Of a stretch of DNA of 43,385 nucleotides, positions 1-7,887 are shown piece by piece. This DNA comes from Sulfurimonas sp. GTDB lineage: Bacteria; Campylobacterota; Campylobacteria; Campylobacterales; Sulfurimonadaceae. The notes beneath the pieces are model-generated. The model did no database searches. It worked only from the letters and a program-made list of their open reading frames with translations, and was not told the origin of the DNA. Every line of letters begins with the position of its first letter. Within the stretch, counting starts at the first letter, position 1. Made by a program: the position numbers and the translations under genes. The stretch lies in assembly GCF_023229105.1 (NCBI RefSeq), contig NZ_JALNZY010000009.1, positions 1-43,385 of the forward strand. Direction: 5' to 3'.

Positions 1-1180
1 CTTTGTTGATTCTCGCAAAAAACTCTTGCGTCTCTCTTGAGCCTGTTCCATTGCCGATAGCTATCCCCGTTATGTTATACTTGTTTGTTAGTGTTATAAC
101 CTTGTTTCTAGAGTTCTCATAATCCCTCTGAGGCTCTGTAGGGTAGATAACGCATGATTCAAGGTAGTTTCCATTTTCATCAATAACAGCGAGTTTGCAT
201 CCTGTCCTAAAAGCAGGGTCAACGCCTAAAATCACTCTTTTTGTAACGGGAGGAGTCATTAAAAGCTGATTTAGATTTTTGCCAAAAACGGAGATTGCGG
301 CACTATCGGCCCTCTCTTTTAGCTCAACGTGAACTTCTCTCTCAAGTGAGGGAAGCAGTAGTCGTTTTAGTCCATCTCTGTATGCTTCAAAAAGCAGCTC
401 TTTTGATGTTGAAGCATGACGGGGGATTTTGTACTCTTTTATATTTGCTTCTATTTTTTCTATGTCGATGCTTATTTTTACACTCAGTTCTTTCTCTTTT
501 ACGCCGCGCATAATGGCAAGATAGCGGTGAGATGGAATGTAGGCTACTTTTTCACTTTTGCCTTCAAAGTTTTTAAAAGTTCCATTTTCATCAAAGTTCT
601 TTGTTTTTTTAATTTCCAAAACGCCATGACGTAACATATTGTTTCTTATAGATTCTCGCTCTTTGGGCATGTCAGCATATCGTTCTGCTAAAATATCCTG
701 CGCACCTTGAACTGCTTCATTAGCGCTATTAATATTCCCTTTTACAAACTCTTTTGCTTTTGATGAAAATTCACTTGTAGTAAGTCGTGCTTTTTCTAAG
801 ATGTCAGCAAGAGGAGTTAGTCCATTTTCTATGGCAGTTGCGGCACGAGAGCTTTTTTTCTCTTTATATGGACGGTAAATATCCTCTAAAATTCTTAAGC
901 TATCAGCCTCTTCTATGCTCTTTTTTATTGCTTCACTTAAAGTTGCTCTCTCTGCAATTAGCCTTGAGATCTCCTCTTTACGCTCAAGCAGTTTTTTGGC
1001 ACTCATGTAGATACTCTCGAACTCACGAAGTACTTCATCATCGGCTCCGCCTGTCATCTCTTTGCGGTAGCGGGCGATAAATGGGATGGTCGCACCCTCA
1101 TCAAGAAGCTTTAGGATGTTTTCAATATGCTCACGTTTAAGAGCAGTTTTTTGAGTTAGTAAATTGATTAAATTATTAAT
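1..1180 (-). CDS. tex: Tex-family RNA-binding transcription accessory protein, 5' part (runs off left edge)
   Basis: About 393 N-terminal residues of a Tex/YhgF protein, a nucleic-acid-binding factor of about 700-770 residues linked to transcription. The N-terminal helical region shows the family stretch DEGATIPFIARYRKEMTGG (roughly residues 26-44). The YqgF/RNase H-like core begins near VDPAFRTGCKLAV close to the window edge; the HhH and S1 domains lie outside. The frame is closed upstream by TAG at about 1190-1192 and has no ATG, GTG or TTG before the conserved region. The first ATG (1057) would remove about 41 conserved residues. ATT at 1180, seven bases after AGGG and overlapping the stop of the upstream gene by one base, is the best start. 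Family call is firm; the start is inferred. Confidence 0.9.
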   Translation of the reverse strand, partial: MNNLINLLTQKTALKREHIENILKLLDEGATIPFIARYRKEMTGGADDEVLREFESIYMSAKKLLERKEEISRLIAERATLSEAIKKSIEEADSLRILEDIYRPYKEKKSSRAATAIENGLTPLADILEKARLTTSEFSSKAKEFVKGNINSANEAVQGAQDILAERYADMPKERESIRNNMLRHGVLEIKKTKNFDENGTFKNFEGKSEKVAYIPSHRYLAIMRGVKEKELSVKISIDIEKIEANIKEYKIPRHASTSKELLFEAYRDGLKRLLLPSLEREVHVELKERADSAAISVFGKNLNQLLMTPPVTKRVILGVDPAFRTGCKLAVIDENGNYLESCVIYPTEPQRDYENSRNKVITLTNKYNITGIAIGNGTGSRETQEFFARINK

Positions 1181-2090
1181 ATTTTTTCCCTACGCACTCT
1201 ATAAAATCTTTTTCGCTCAAGTCTTCTATAAGTGTTTTAAAATTCTTAAGAGCAAAAAGTCTTACATCTTCGCCTTTTAGGGCTTTTAGCTCATTTGAAA
1301 AACCGCCCTTTGAGACGATTATGCTGATATCAGGTTTGAGTTTTGCAAGATGGCACTGCTCCTGAAGTTTTGTAAGAGAACTCTTTTTTGCTTTTTGGTT
1401 TGAATATCTGCACGCACCCGCAACAACTTTGCCAGACTTAGTTTTTGCCAAAATATCTATCTGCGTATTTCTATCCCAATAGCTTCCAATCTCTACAATA
1501 GGGTCATCTTTAAAGCTCTTTTTTACAAGTTCATGTGAGAGTTTTAAAAATGTAAGTTCGAAAAACTCACTCTTTCGGTTAGCAAATGACTCTTTTGCCT
1601 CTTTGAAGTCTCCCTCTTTTATAGTTTTGAAAAATGGTGATACAAAGGCAAACCAAAAACGCATAAAGGGAGTGTTAAAGTTTAGTTTTTCATCTACTTT
1701 TTCATCAGCATTTGGCGGAGATTCAAGTGAGAACTCAGTTTTTAAAATTCCCTTATCGCAAAGCGCATCAACAGCATCTTCACCCTCAGCTCTTGAGATA
1801 CGCGCTCTCTTTAGGGCAGAGTGAATCCGTCCATCACCAACGGCAGCAGCACTTAGAAGTGAGTGGCTTATTTTGTCGCTGTGTGTTACTTTTGTAATGT
1901 CGCCATGAATATAGGTATAGTTTTTTAAAACTTTGTTCTCAATGAGCTCTTCAAGGCTTTTTGTCATCTCAACACTCCAGCTCATCCCGCCAAAAACCGC
2001 AAAATACTCTATAGCCTGCTCTATATCTTGAGGCTTGTTTTGAAAATAAAAAGAGCGAAATTGCTGTAGTAGGGATGGTTTTTTTGACAT
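1176..2090 (-). CDS. DUF234-domain protein lacking the ATPase half
   Basis: A 304-residue protein resembling the C-terminal part of archaeal/bacterial DEXX-box ATPases (DUF234): winged-helix-like middle (GDGRIHSALKRARIS, DALCDKGIL), then an MRFWFAFVSPF segment and a PD-(D/E)xK-like fold (EIGSYWDRNTQIDILA). No Walker A or B is present, so it is not the full ATPase. The position where DUF234 proteins usually carry an E-x-K motif reads AGACRYSNQK, so the nuclease-like site looks altered. I chose ATG 2090 (MSKKPSLL), which has AAGG six bases upstream; an in-frame ATG at 2165 would add 25 residues. The stop overlaps the putative tex start, so the two are probably co-translated. Function unknown. 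Confidence 0.7.
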   Translation of the reverse strand: MSKKPSLLQQFRSFYFQNKPQDIEQAIEYFAVFGGMSWSVEMTKSLEELIENKVLKNYTYIHGDITKVTHSDKISHSLLSAAAVGDGRIHSALKRARISRAEGEDAVDALCDKGILKTEFSLESPPNADEKVDEKLNFNTPFMRFWFAFVSPFFKTIKEGDFKEAKESFANRKSEFFELTFLKLSHELVKKSFKDDPIVEIGSYWDRNTQIDILAKTKSGKVVAGACRYSNQKAKKSSLTKLQEQCHLAKLKPDISIIVSKGGFSNELKALKGEDVRLFALKNFKTLIEDLSEKDFIECVGKKY

Positions 2091-2206
2091 GTAAAGCCTT
2101 GGAATTGTTTTTGAAATTATACTTGAATAAAGATTATATTGTATAAAAAAGTGCTCTATTTGCATATTGAAAGTTTTTAATGCTAGAATTTCACTCTTTA
2201 ATATTT

Positions 2207-2282
2207 CTCCTCATCGCTTAATAGGATAAAGCAGTCCCCTCCTAAGGGATAGCTCGAGGTTCGATTCCTCGTGGGGAGACCA
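2207..2282 (+). tRNA. tRNA-Arg (anticodon CCU)
   Basis: A full cloverleaf can be drawn. Acceptor CTCCTCA pairs with TGGGGAG (one G-U). The D stem is GCTT/AAGC. The anticodon stem GTCCC/GGGAT encloses loop CTCCTAA with anticodon CCT, reading AGG. The variable loop has four bases. The T stem CGAGG/CCTCG has loop TTCGATT. Discriminator A is followed by an encoded CCA at 2280-2282. It stands alone between a leftward gene and the fliK-like gene. Confidence 0.95.
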
Positions 2283-2331
2283 GCTTTTATTTAAAATCCA
2301 GCCACATTTTTTATTTTTACTTGATAAATGA

Positions 2332-2337
2332 TATACT
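2332..2337 (+). promoter_or_regulatory. -10 element placing the start site at or next to the fliK-like ATG
   Basis: TATACT ends seven bases before the ATG at 2344, so a sigma70-type start would fall on or beside the initiation codon. No Shine-Dalgarno sequence is visible. Upstream sequence is T-rich without a clear -35, as is usual for Campylobacterota. Either the mRNA is leaderless or transcription reads through from the tRNA gene. Confidence 0.4.
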
Positions 2338-2343
2338 TTAAAC

Positions 2344-3918
2344 ATGATTAACGTATCTATAAACAAGCATCTTGATATCATTCTTCCAAACACAAACAAA
2401 GCTCTTGGCATAGTTTTAAAAGAGGCTTCTTCCAAAGAGATAGAGACGATTTTAAAAGATAAAGATTTAAAGTCCGTCATTGGTTCGCTCTTTAAGGAGA
2501 GTGCTCAAAGCTCAGATGCTGACAAGACTCTTTTAAATCTTGCAAAGAACAATCCTACACTAAAAGATTTAGGCAATATAACAAGCACTATCAAGGAGCT
2601 TCTAAATGCACTAAAGAGCGAAAAAAACTCTCTGCCAATTGAGCATATGCTTAAGAAAAATTTTGCCGATATCAAGGAGTTAAGTGAGCCGATATTAAAA
2701 CAAAAATTCCAAAATAGCGGTATTTTTTTAGAGTCCAAACTAAAAAATGTACAAAATTCTCAGCTTGAGTTAAAAAACTTGTTGATTTCGCTTGAGAAAA
2801 ATATAGCAAAAAGTGATATGCCGGGATCAAAAACATTGGCTCAAAATATTAGGGAGATGCTGGGGATTCAACTGCTAAAAGAGGCGACAAACAGCGCTCT
2901 TTTTCAGAATCCCAAGGATGAAAAAGCCGCTTTGAGCGGGCTAGCAAAAGGGGTTGAGAGTATAGTCTTGAAACTCTCTGAACAACTCCGTAGCGTTGAT
3001 ATTATCAGCACCAAAGGTTTTGAGAAGCAGCTAGCAAGACTAGAGCATCTAACCTCTTCAAAGATGCTAGGAGTAGAGAATTTTAAACCCGCGCTACTCC
3101 TAGATGCGCTGCAGAATTTAAGCGCACAGATGCAACAAAGTACAAAATTTGAAGTAAAAGGCTTGTTTGATGCACTTGCTAAGATTGTTGAGTCTCTAAA
3201 AGTCATAGGGCAAGAGAATCCAGCACCAAAGGCTTCATTAGAGGCTCTATTGGAGAAAAAAATACCTCAAGAAGTCCGCACTGTAGTTGATGCTTTAAAG
3301 AGTGCGGTTGAAAAAGTTGATCCGATTTTTTCAAAAGAGACGGCAGCGATAAGTTCAAAACTGGCTACATTTAGTAACCCGCAAAAGCTAGAGGCACATG
3401 AGAGCGTCAAAGAGATTTTATCTCAGGATTTAAAGTCGGTTTTGTTAAATGCAAAGGAGGAGATAGTAAAGTCCTCCTACGCAAATCAGGCGGAGGTTTT
3501 AAAACATGTAGATAAACTTCTGCTTCAGATAGACTACTTTCAACTGCTCTCTCATCTCTCAAATTCGTCATCGCTCTATCTTCCTTTTTCGTGGGATAGC
3601 TTAGAGGAGGGGAGCATCAACATTAAAAAAAATAAAAACTCTATATTTTACTGCGATATAAATTTGAAACTAAAAGAGTATGGGGAGCTAACGCTCAAGC
3701 TCGCTTTGTATGAGGAAAATCAGATAAATATTCATATATACTCCCAGAATATTGAGTTTAAAGAGATGCTAAAGGAGGGGATTGCTTCTCTTCGCTCTGC
3801 TTTGATTGAGTCGCAGATTACGCCAAGAGAGATACGCATTTTTGATGTGTTGAAAAAAGATTCTCCTTATGAAAAGGTAGAAAATCAAATCGATATGGGT
3901 TTTGAGGTAAAAGTATGA
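2344..3918 (+). CDS. FliK-like flagellar hook-length control protein (C-terminal domain homologue)
   Basis: A 524-residue protein. Residues 1-400 are low-complexity helical sequence rich in Lys, Leu, Ser and Asn. The last 100 or so residues (YGELTLKLALYEENQINIHIY, then LRSALIESQITPREIRIFDVL) look like the FliK C-terminal substrate-switch domain (Flg_hook): a beta-rich stretch followed by an amphipathic helix and strand. FliK measures hook length and signals to the FlhB cytoplasmic domain in the flagellar export gate. Here the gene overlaps by ATGA with an FlhB C-terminal homologue, which strongly supports the call. The first ATG has no visible ribosome-binding site. N-terminal function cannot be read. 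It could be an accessory FliK paralogue rather than the main one. Confidence 0.6.
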   Translation: MINVSINKHLDIILPNTNKALGIVLKEASSKEIETILKDKDLKSVIGSLFKESAQSSDADKTLLNLAKNNPTLKDLGNITSTIKELLNALKSEKNSLPIEHMLKKNFADIKELSEPILKQKFQNSGIFLESKLKNVQNSQLELKNLLISLEKNIAKSDMPGSKTLAQNIREMLGIQLLKEATNSALFQNPKDEKAALSGLAKGVESIVLKLSEQLRSVDIISTKGFEKQLARLEHLTSSKMLGVENFKPALLLDALQNLSAQMQQSTKFEVKGLFDALAKIVESLKVIGQENPAPKASLEALLEKKIPQEVRTVVDALKSAVEKVDPIFSKETAAISSKLATFSNPQKLEAHESVKEILSQDLKSVLLNAKEEIVKSSYANQAEVLKHVDKLLLQIDYFQLLSHLSNSSSLYLPFSWDSLEEGSINIKKNKNSIFYCDINLKLKEYGELTLKLALYEENQINIHIYSQNIEFKEMLKEGIASLRSALIESQITPREIRIFDVLKKDSPYEKVENQIDMGFEVKV

Positions 3919-4166
3919 AAAAAGCAGCTGCATTAAAATACGACACTACAAAAGATAAAGCGCCTCGCGTTGTTGCTAAAGGGCAGGGAAGAAGTGCCGA
4001 AAATATTATAAAAATTGCTGAGCTTCACAATCTTCCCATAAAAAAAGATGAAGACCTCATGGAACTGCTCTCAAAAGTGGAGCTGGACAAAGAGGTTCCA
4101 GAGGCTCTTTATAGAGCTGTTGCAGAGGTTTTTAGTTTTATTTATAAAGTGAGCAAGAAGAGTTAA
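3915..4166 (+). CDS. flhX: FlhX-type homologue of the FlhB C-terminal cytoplasmic domain
   Basis: An 83-residue soluble protein matching the part of FlhB/YscU that follows the NPTH autocleavage site. It starts AAALKYD, the stretch that directly follows PTH in FlhB, and carries APRVVAKGQGRSAENIIKIA and VPEALYRAVAEVFSFIY. No NPTH and no membrane segments are present. In Helicobacter and Campylobacter such stand-alone proteins (FlhX) can stand in for the cleaved FlhB fragment. It overlaps the upstream fliK-like gene by ATGA, so the two are translationally coupled. It overlaps the convergent gene at 4163 by four bases. Family assignment is firm; its role in switching export substrates is inferred from family and context. 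Confidence 0.85.
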   Translation: MKKAAALKYDTTKDKAPRVVAKGQGRSAENIIKIAELHNLPIKKDEDLMELLSKVELDKEVPEALYRAVAEVFSFIYKVSKKS

Positions 4167-4393
4167 AAATCTTGATACTCTTCTATTTGTGTTACATCTA
4201 TCCCTTTTTCTTTGAGTTTATTTCCTATCTCAAGGACTATTTGGTTATATTTCTCAGTCTCTAAAAAGCCCTCATAGGCATCCATCTTTTTTTCATATAC
4301 TTTTGCCGCAATGTTAGTTATTTCGTTAAGCGCTTTTTTGAGCTGCTCGTCTAAATACTCAACCGTATCCCCCAAATATTCTTTTTCTTCCAT
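4163..4393 (-). CDS. small acidic hypothetical protein
   Basis: A 76-residue helical, charged protein with no signal peptide or membrane segment (ending GIDVTQIEEYQDF). I do not recognise a family. It is accepted as real because it fills the space between rmuC and flhX, starts with an ATG 22 bases after the rmuC stop, and its convergent end overlaps flhX by only four bases. It is probably co-transcribed with rmuC. The heptad-like pattern in residues 8-60 suggests a short helical bundle. Confidence 0.55.
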   Translation of the reverse strand: MEEKEYLGDTVEYLDEQLKKALNEITNIAAKVYEKKMDAYEGFLETEKYNQIVLEIGNKLKEKGIDVTQIEEYQDF

Positions 4394-4415
4394 GTTTTAT
4401 CCTTAAGTTTTGGTT

Positions 4416-5639
4416 TTAATCTTCATTTAGTTTGGTTATATGTTCAGGCAGATTTTTACTGTTTGCAGCTCCTAGTTTTTGAAGTTTTTGAAACTGATTA
4501 GTTATGCTGCCGCTTCCGGAGTGAAGTTTTGAGAATGTCTCCTCATAACTTTTTTGAACCGTCGTTATTTGATTGCCGAGTTTTTCGACACTCTGTATAA
4601 ATCCTGCAAATTTATCAAATAGCAGTCCTGCTCGTTGTGCAATCTCCTGCGCATTTTTTTGTTGGCGTTCATATTTCCAGCTGTTTTCAACTGCACGAAG
4701 CGATACCATAAGAGTTGTCGGTCCGACTAAAATAACATTCTTTTTAAAGGCATGGTCAAAGAGTGCGCCGTCATACTCCATAGCCATCATTAAAGCACTC
4801 TCAATGGGGACAAACATAAAGATAAAATCAAGTGTTTTTACGCCTTTGAGATTTGCATAATCCTTTTCGCTTAGCTCTTTAATATGTTTTTTCACAGAAG
4901 CAACATGCTCTATGGCAAAGAGCTCTTTTTGCTCCTCATTTTCAGCCGATACATAGCGCTCGTAAGCAAGAAGAGAGTTCTTTGCATCTATGATAATATC
5001 TCTACTATCAGGAAGATGCACCACAACATCGGGGCGGTAGCGGCTGCCGTTGCTCTTGTGCTCTAAACTAACCTCCCGCTCATACTCTTTTCCTAGTCTC
5101 AAGCCCGAGTTCTCAAGAACACTCTGCAAAACCATCTCGCCCCAGACACCCTGCTTTTTGTTTTCGCCCTTTAGCGCTTTTGTAAGGTTTTTGGCATCTT
5201 GACTCATCTGATGATTTATCTCCTTGATGCTTCTTATCTCAGCTTGAAGCATGGAGCGATCTTTTGCCTCTTTTATATATACATCGTTAATCTGCTTTTT
5301 AAACTCGTTAAACTGCTCTCTCATAGGGTTAATCATCTTGGATATGTTTTCTTGATTTTGTATTGATAGTTTTTGGGAGTTGTTCTCTAAAATTTTCTCT
5401 GCAAGCTCTTTAAACTCAAGTCTCATCTGCTCTTTATTTTGCTCTAATAGTTCAAACTTTTCTCTGTTTTTCTCATTTATGCCCTCAATGCGCTCTTGTA
5501 AAACAGCATTTTGGCTTAGTACAGCGGCTGATTTTTCAGTCTCCTGAGCAAGCCTATTTTTTAAACTATTTACTGCACTAATCCAGACGCCAATCGCGCC
5601 AAAAAGCAGACCTATTGTTACGTAGAGGGCTTCAAGCAT
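4416..5639 (-). CDS. rmuC: RmuC-family DNA recombination protein
   Basis: 407 residues. An N-terminal membrane anchor (about residues 3-22) is followed by a long coiled coil (about 25-150) and the RmuC nuclease-like domain: KKQGVWGEMVLQSVLENSGLR, then YRPDVVVHLPDSRDIIIDAKN and FMFVPIESALMMAME. The D...DAK residues match the predicted PD-(D/E)xK-type core. In E. coli RmuC limits recombination at inverted repeats. Length and domain order are normal for the family. The gene is divergent from the ywbE-like gene across a 150-bp intergenic region. Confidence 0.9.
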   Translation of the reverse strand: MLEALYVTIGLLFGAIGVWISAVNSLKNRLAQETEKSAAVLSQNAVLQERIEGINEKNREKFELLEQNKEQMRLEFKELAEKILENNSQKLSIQNQENISKMINPMREQFNEFKKQINDVYIKEAKDRSMLQAEIRSIKEINHQMSQDAKNLTKALKGENKKQGVWGEMVLQSVLENSGLRLGKEYEREVSLEHKSNGSRYRPDVVVHLPDSRDIIIDAKNSLLAYERYVSAENEEQKELFAIEHVASVKKHIKELSEKDYANLKGVKTLDFIFMFVPIESALMMAMEYDGALFDHAFKKNVILVGPTTLMVSLRAVENSWKYERQQKNAQEIAQRAGLLFDKFAGFIQSVEKLGNQITTVQKSYEETFSKLHSGSGSITNQFQKLQKLGAANSKNLPEHITKLNED

Positions 5640-5684
5640 TGCATGTATTCTCCAAATTATTGGTGTATTGTAGCAAAAATATAA

Positions 5685-5690
5685 TATAAT
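5685..5690 (+). promoter_or_regulatory. probable -10 element for the YwbE/helicase operon
   Basis: TATAAT at 5685-5690, with a second overlapping copy at 5680-5685, lies in the rmuC/ywbE intergenic region about 100 bases before the ywbE-like ATG. The -35 is poor (TTGGTG at 5660-5665, 19-base spacer), which is common for vegetative promoters of this phylum. Confidence 0.4.
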
Positions 5691-5717
5691 CTAAAGATTT
5701 AAAAGTGAGGATTTCAA

Positions 5718-5777
5718 ATGCAAAATATCTATTTAAAATATCAATCGGCTTTTGAAATAGCAGTAGCTTCAATTTAA
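5718..5777 (+). CDS. possible 19-codon leader ORF upstream of the YwbE-like gene
   Basis: ATG at 5718 is preceded by GAGG at seven-base spacing and opens a 19-codon frame (MQNIYLKYQSAFEIAVASI) ending 11 bases before the ywbE-like ATG. It sits about 20-25 bases after the predicted start of transcription. I know no homologue. It could be a leader peptide, a decayed gene or chance. The good ribosome-binding site is the only positive evidence. Confidence 0.25.
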   Translation: MQNIYLKYQSAFEIAVASI

Positions 5778-5788
5778 GGATTAAAGAG

Positions 5789-5980
5789 ATGGGTGGAACA
5801 AAAAGGGCAAATATTAGAAGCGGTATGAGTGTGGCAATCGTACTTAAACAAGATCAAGAAAGCGGACGCCTAACAGATGGAATAGTCCGTGATATCTTGA
5901 CAAACTCTCCAACACATCCTCACGGTATTAAAGTCCGTCTGATGAGCCGTGAAGTCGGACGAGTAAAGGTAATACACTAA
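5789..5980 (+). CDS. YwbE family small protein
   Basis: 63 residues. The whole protein fits the YwbE family (DUF2196), small basic proteins of unknown role: an opening R-x-N-I-x-x-G segment, then VAIVLKQDQESGRLTDGIV and a THPHGIKVRL segment ending with GRVKVIH. The fold is probably a small beta-barrel. It has an AAGGA ribosome-binding site. Its stop overlaps the start of the DEAD-box helicase (TAATG), so the two are probably made in fixed ratio. That suggests a role linked to RNA or ribosomes, which is inference. Confidence 0.85.
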   Translation: MGGTKRANIRSGMSVAIVLKQDQESGRLTDGIVRDILTNSPTHPHGIKVRLMSREVGRVKVIH

Positions 5981-7350
5981 TGAATAAAACAGATTTCTCA
6001 ACTCTTGCTCTAAGTAAAGAGATGCTCCACAACCTTAGTGAGATAGGTTATAAGGAGATGACTCCCATACAAGCCCAGAGCCTGCCTTTTATACTTGAGG
6101 GCAGAGATGTAATCGCTCAGGCTAAAACAGGAAGCGGCAAGACAGCGGCTTTTGGCATAGGAGTGCTTCATAAACTCCAAGTTAAAAAGTTTAGAGTTCA
6201 AACTCTTATACTCTGCCCGACACGTGAGTTGGCTGACCAAGTTGCAAAGGAGCTTCGAATGCTTGCGAGATTTGCTCATAATGTAAAAATTTTGACTCTC
6301 TGCGGCGGAAGTGCATTTGGACCGCAACTAGGCTCACTTCACCACGGCGCACATATCGTTGTAGGAACTCCGGGGCGGATTTTAAAGCATCTTAAAAAAG
6401 AGACACTCTCTTTAGAAGATATGCAGATGCTTGTATTAGATGAAGCGGATAGAATGCTAGATATGGGTTTTAGCGAGGAGATAAACGAGGTTTTGGCGTT
6501 CACACCAAAAGATAAACAGACACTTCTTTTCTCGGCTACATACACGGATGAGATTATGGATATAAGTGCCAAAATCCAAAAAGATGCTATGAATATAAAA
6601 ACTATCTCAACTGAGATAGCAAATAGTATAACGGAACGATTTTATGAGGTTCAAAACTCTCAAAAGATAAGCACGCTAATAAATATTCTAAGTAACTTCA
6701 AGCCTGAGAACGTTATAGTTTTTGCTAACACAAAAGCGGAAGTTGTAGAGATTGCCCAGACTTTGCAAAAAAACAAGATAGACGCACTCGCTATTCATGG
6801 GGATTTGGAGCAGTATGAGAGAAATGATGTGTTAGTGCAGTTTGCTAACAAAAGTTGCCCGGTGTTAGTGGCAACCGATGTTGCGGCGCGTGGACTTGAT
6901 ATCAAGGAGCTCTCTATGGTTGTAAATTATGATCTTCCTCACTCCCAAGAGATTTACACCCACCGCATAGGCAGAACAGCTCGTGCGGGAGAAGAGGGAT
7001 TGGCTTTTACTCTTATAAGTCCATACGAGGTAGATAAGGCTGACGAGTACAAAAATGAAACTCGCCTTTTTGAAGATGCAAAAGAGCTTAAAGAGATGGT
7101 TGGGTTTGAGATGAAACCTGCATATGTAACGCTTGTAATAGAGGGCGGCAAAAAAGATAAAGTTCGAGCAGGAGATATTTTAGGTGCGCTTACGGGCGAG
7201 GCAGGACTTGAGGGGAGCTTCATCGGAAAGATAGATATCTATGATAAACAGAGTTATGTTGCTGTGGCAAGCAGTAAGGTAGATGAGGCTCACGAAAAGC
7301 TAAAAAATGGAAAAATCAAAGGTAAAAAGTTTTCGATTTGGATTCTCTAA
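5980..7350 (+). CDS. dbpA: DEAD-box RNA helicase, DbpA-like
   Basis: 456 residues with all helicase motifs: Q motif near residue 27, motif I AQAKTGSGKT (46-55), PTRELA (80-85), TPGR (130-133), DEAD (154-157), SAT (185-187), DVAARGLDI (300-308) and HRIGRTAR (328-335). The C-terminal 75 residues (from YVTLVIEGGKKDKVRAGDIL) match the DbpA RNA-binding domain, which in E. coli targets hairpin 92 of 23S rRNA during large-subunit assembly. It is coupled to YwbE upstream, and its 3' end overlaps the YgjP-like gene by 13 bases. The DEAD-box call is certain; the DbpA assignment rests on the C-terminal domain. Confidence 0.92.
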   Translation: MNKTDFSTLALSKEMLHNLSEIGYKEMTPIQAQSLPFILEGRDVIAQAKTGSGKTAAFGIGVLHKLQVKKFRVQTLILCPTRELADQVAKELRMLARFAHNVKILTLCGGSAFGPQLGSLHHGAHIVVGTPGRILKHLKKETLSLEDMQMLVLDEADRMLDMGFSEEINEVLAFTPKDKQTLLFSATYTDEIMDISAKIQKDAMNIKTISTEIANSITERFYEVQNSQKISTLINILSNFKPENVIVFANTKAEVVEIAQTLQKNKIDALAIHGDLEQYERNDVLVQFANKSCPVLVATDVAARGLDIKELSMVVNYDLPHSQEIYTHRIGRTARAGEEGLAFTLISPYEVDKADEYKNETRLFEDAKELKEMVGFEMKPAYVTLVIEGGKKDKVRAGDILGALTGEAGLEGSFIGKIDIYDKQSYVAVASSKVDEAHEKLKNGKIKGKKFSIWIL

Positions 7351-7850
7351 AATATATAAACCACTACTCTGAAATTACAAAAAAGCAGGTGCTTGAGCTT
7401 ATAAAACAGGAGAAGTTGACACAGCATCTAAAAAAGAAGTATCCAAATCCGCACACGATAAAGACGGACAAGGCGCTCTTTGCTTATGTAAATGAGATTA
7501 AAAACAGCAATATAAAAAATGCGCCCTCGCTTAGCAAAGTTCTTTATGATGGAAAAATAAATGTTATTCACAATGCTTTAGGAACGCATCACTTTATCTC
7601 AAGAGTCCAAGGTGCAAAGCTAAAGAGCAAAAATGAGATTCGTATATCTTCTATATTTAAAGGTGCTCCTATGGAGTTTTTAGAGATGATTGTCGTGCAT
7701 GAACTCTCACACTTTAAAGCCAAGGAGCATAACAGGGCGTTTTACTCCTTATGCGAATATATGCAGCCCTCTTATCATCAGGTAGAGTTTGATTTGAGGC
7801 TCTATTTAACGCATATTGATATTTTTGGCAAGATAGATGAGTGGAATTAA
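7338..7850 (+). CDS. YgjP-like zinc metallopeptidase-fold protein
   Basis: 170 residues. The zinc site HELSH (121-125) with a third ligand candidate H131 in the KAKEHNRAF segment is the mark of the YgjP/M48-related (formerly DUF45) family. The C-terminus FDLRLYLTHID is also typical. No signal peptide or membrane segment is present, so it is cytoplasmic. No ATG lies near the start. TTG at 7338, overlapping the helicase gene by 13 bases, is the best start. Members of this family are often encoded next to restriction or RNA-processing genes, but their substrates are unknown. Confidence 0.8.
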   Translation: MDSLKYINHYSEITKKQVLELIKQEKLTQHLKKKYPNPHTIKTDKALFAYVNEIKNSNIKNAPSLSKVLYDGKINVIHNALGTHHFISRVQGAKLKSKNEIRISSIFKGAPMEFLEMIVVHELSHFKAKEHNRAFYSLCEYMQPSYHQVEFDLRLYLTHIDIFGKIDEWN

Positions 7851-7887
7851 ATAGATTGGGCAGTTAAGATAACAAAAGGAGAAACAG

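Noticed and set aside
1176..1200. Frameshift joining the DUF234 gene and tex into one protein
   Set aside because: Both proteins have complete family-like ends at the junction; neighbouring genes with a start/stop overlap explain it better.
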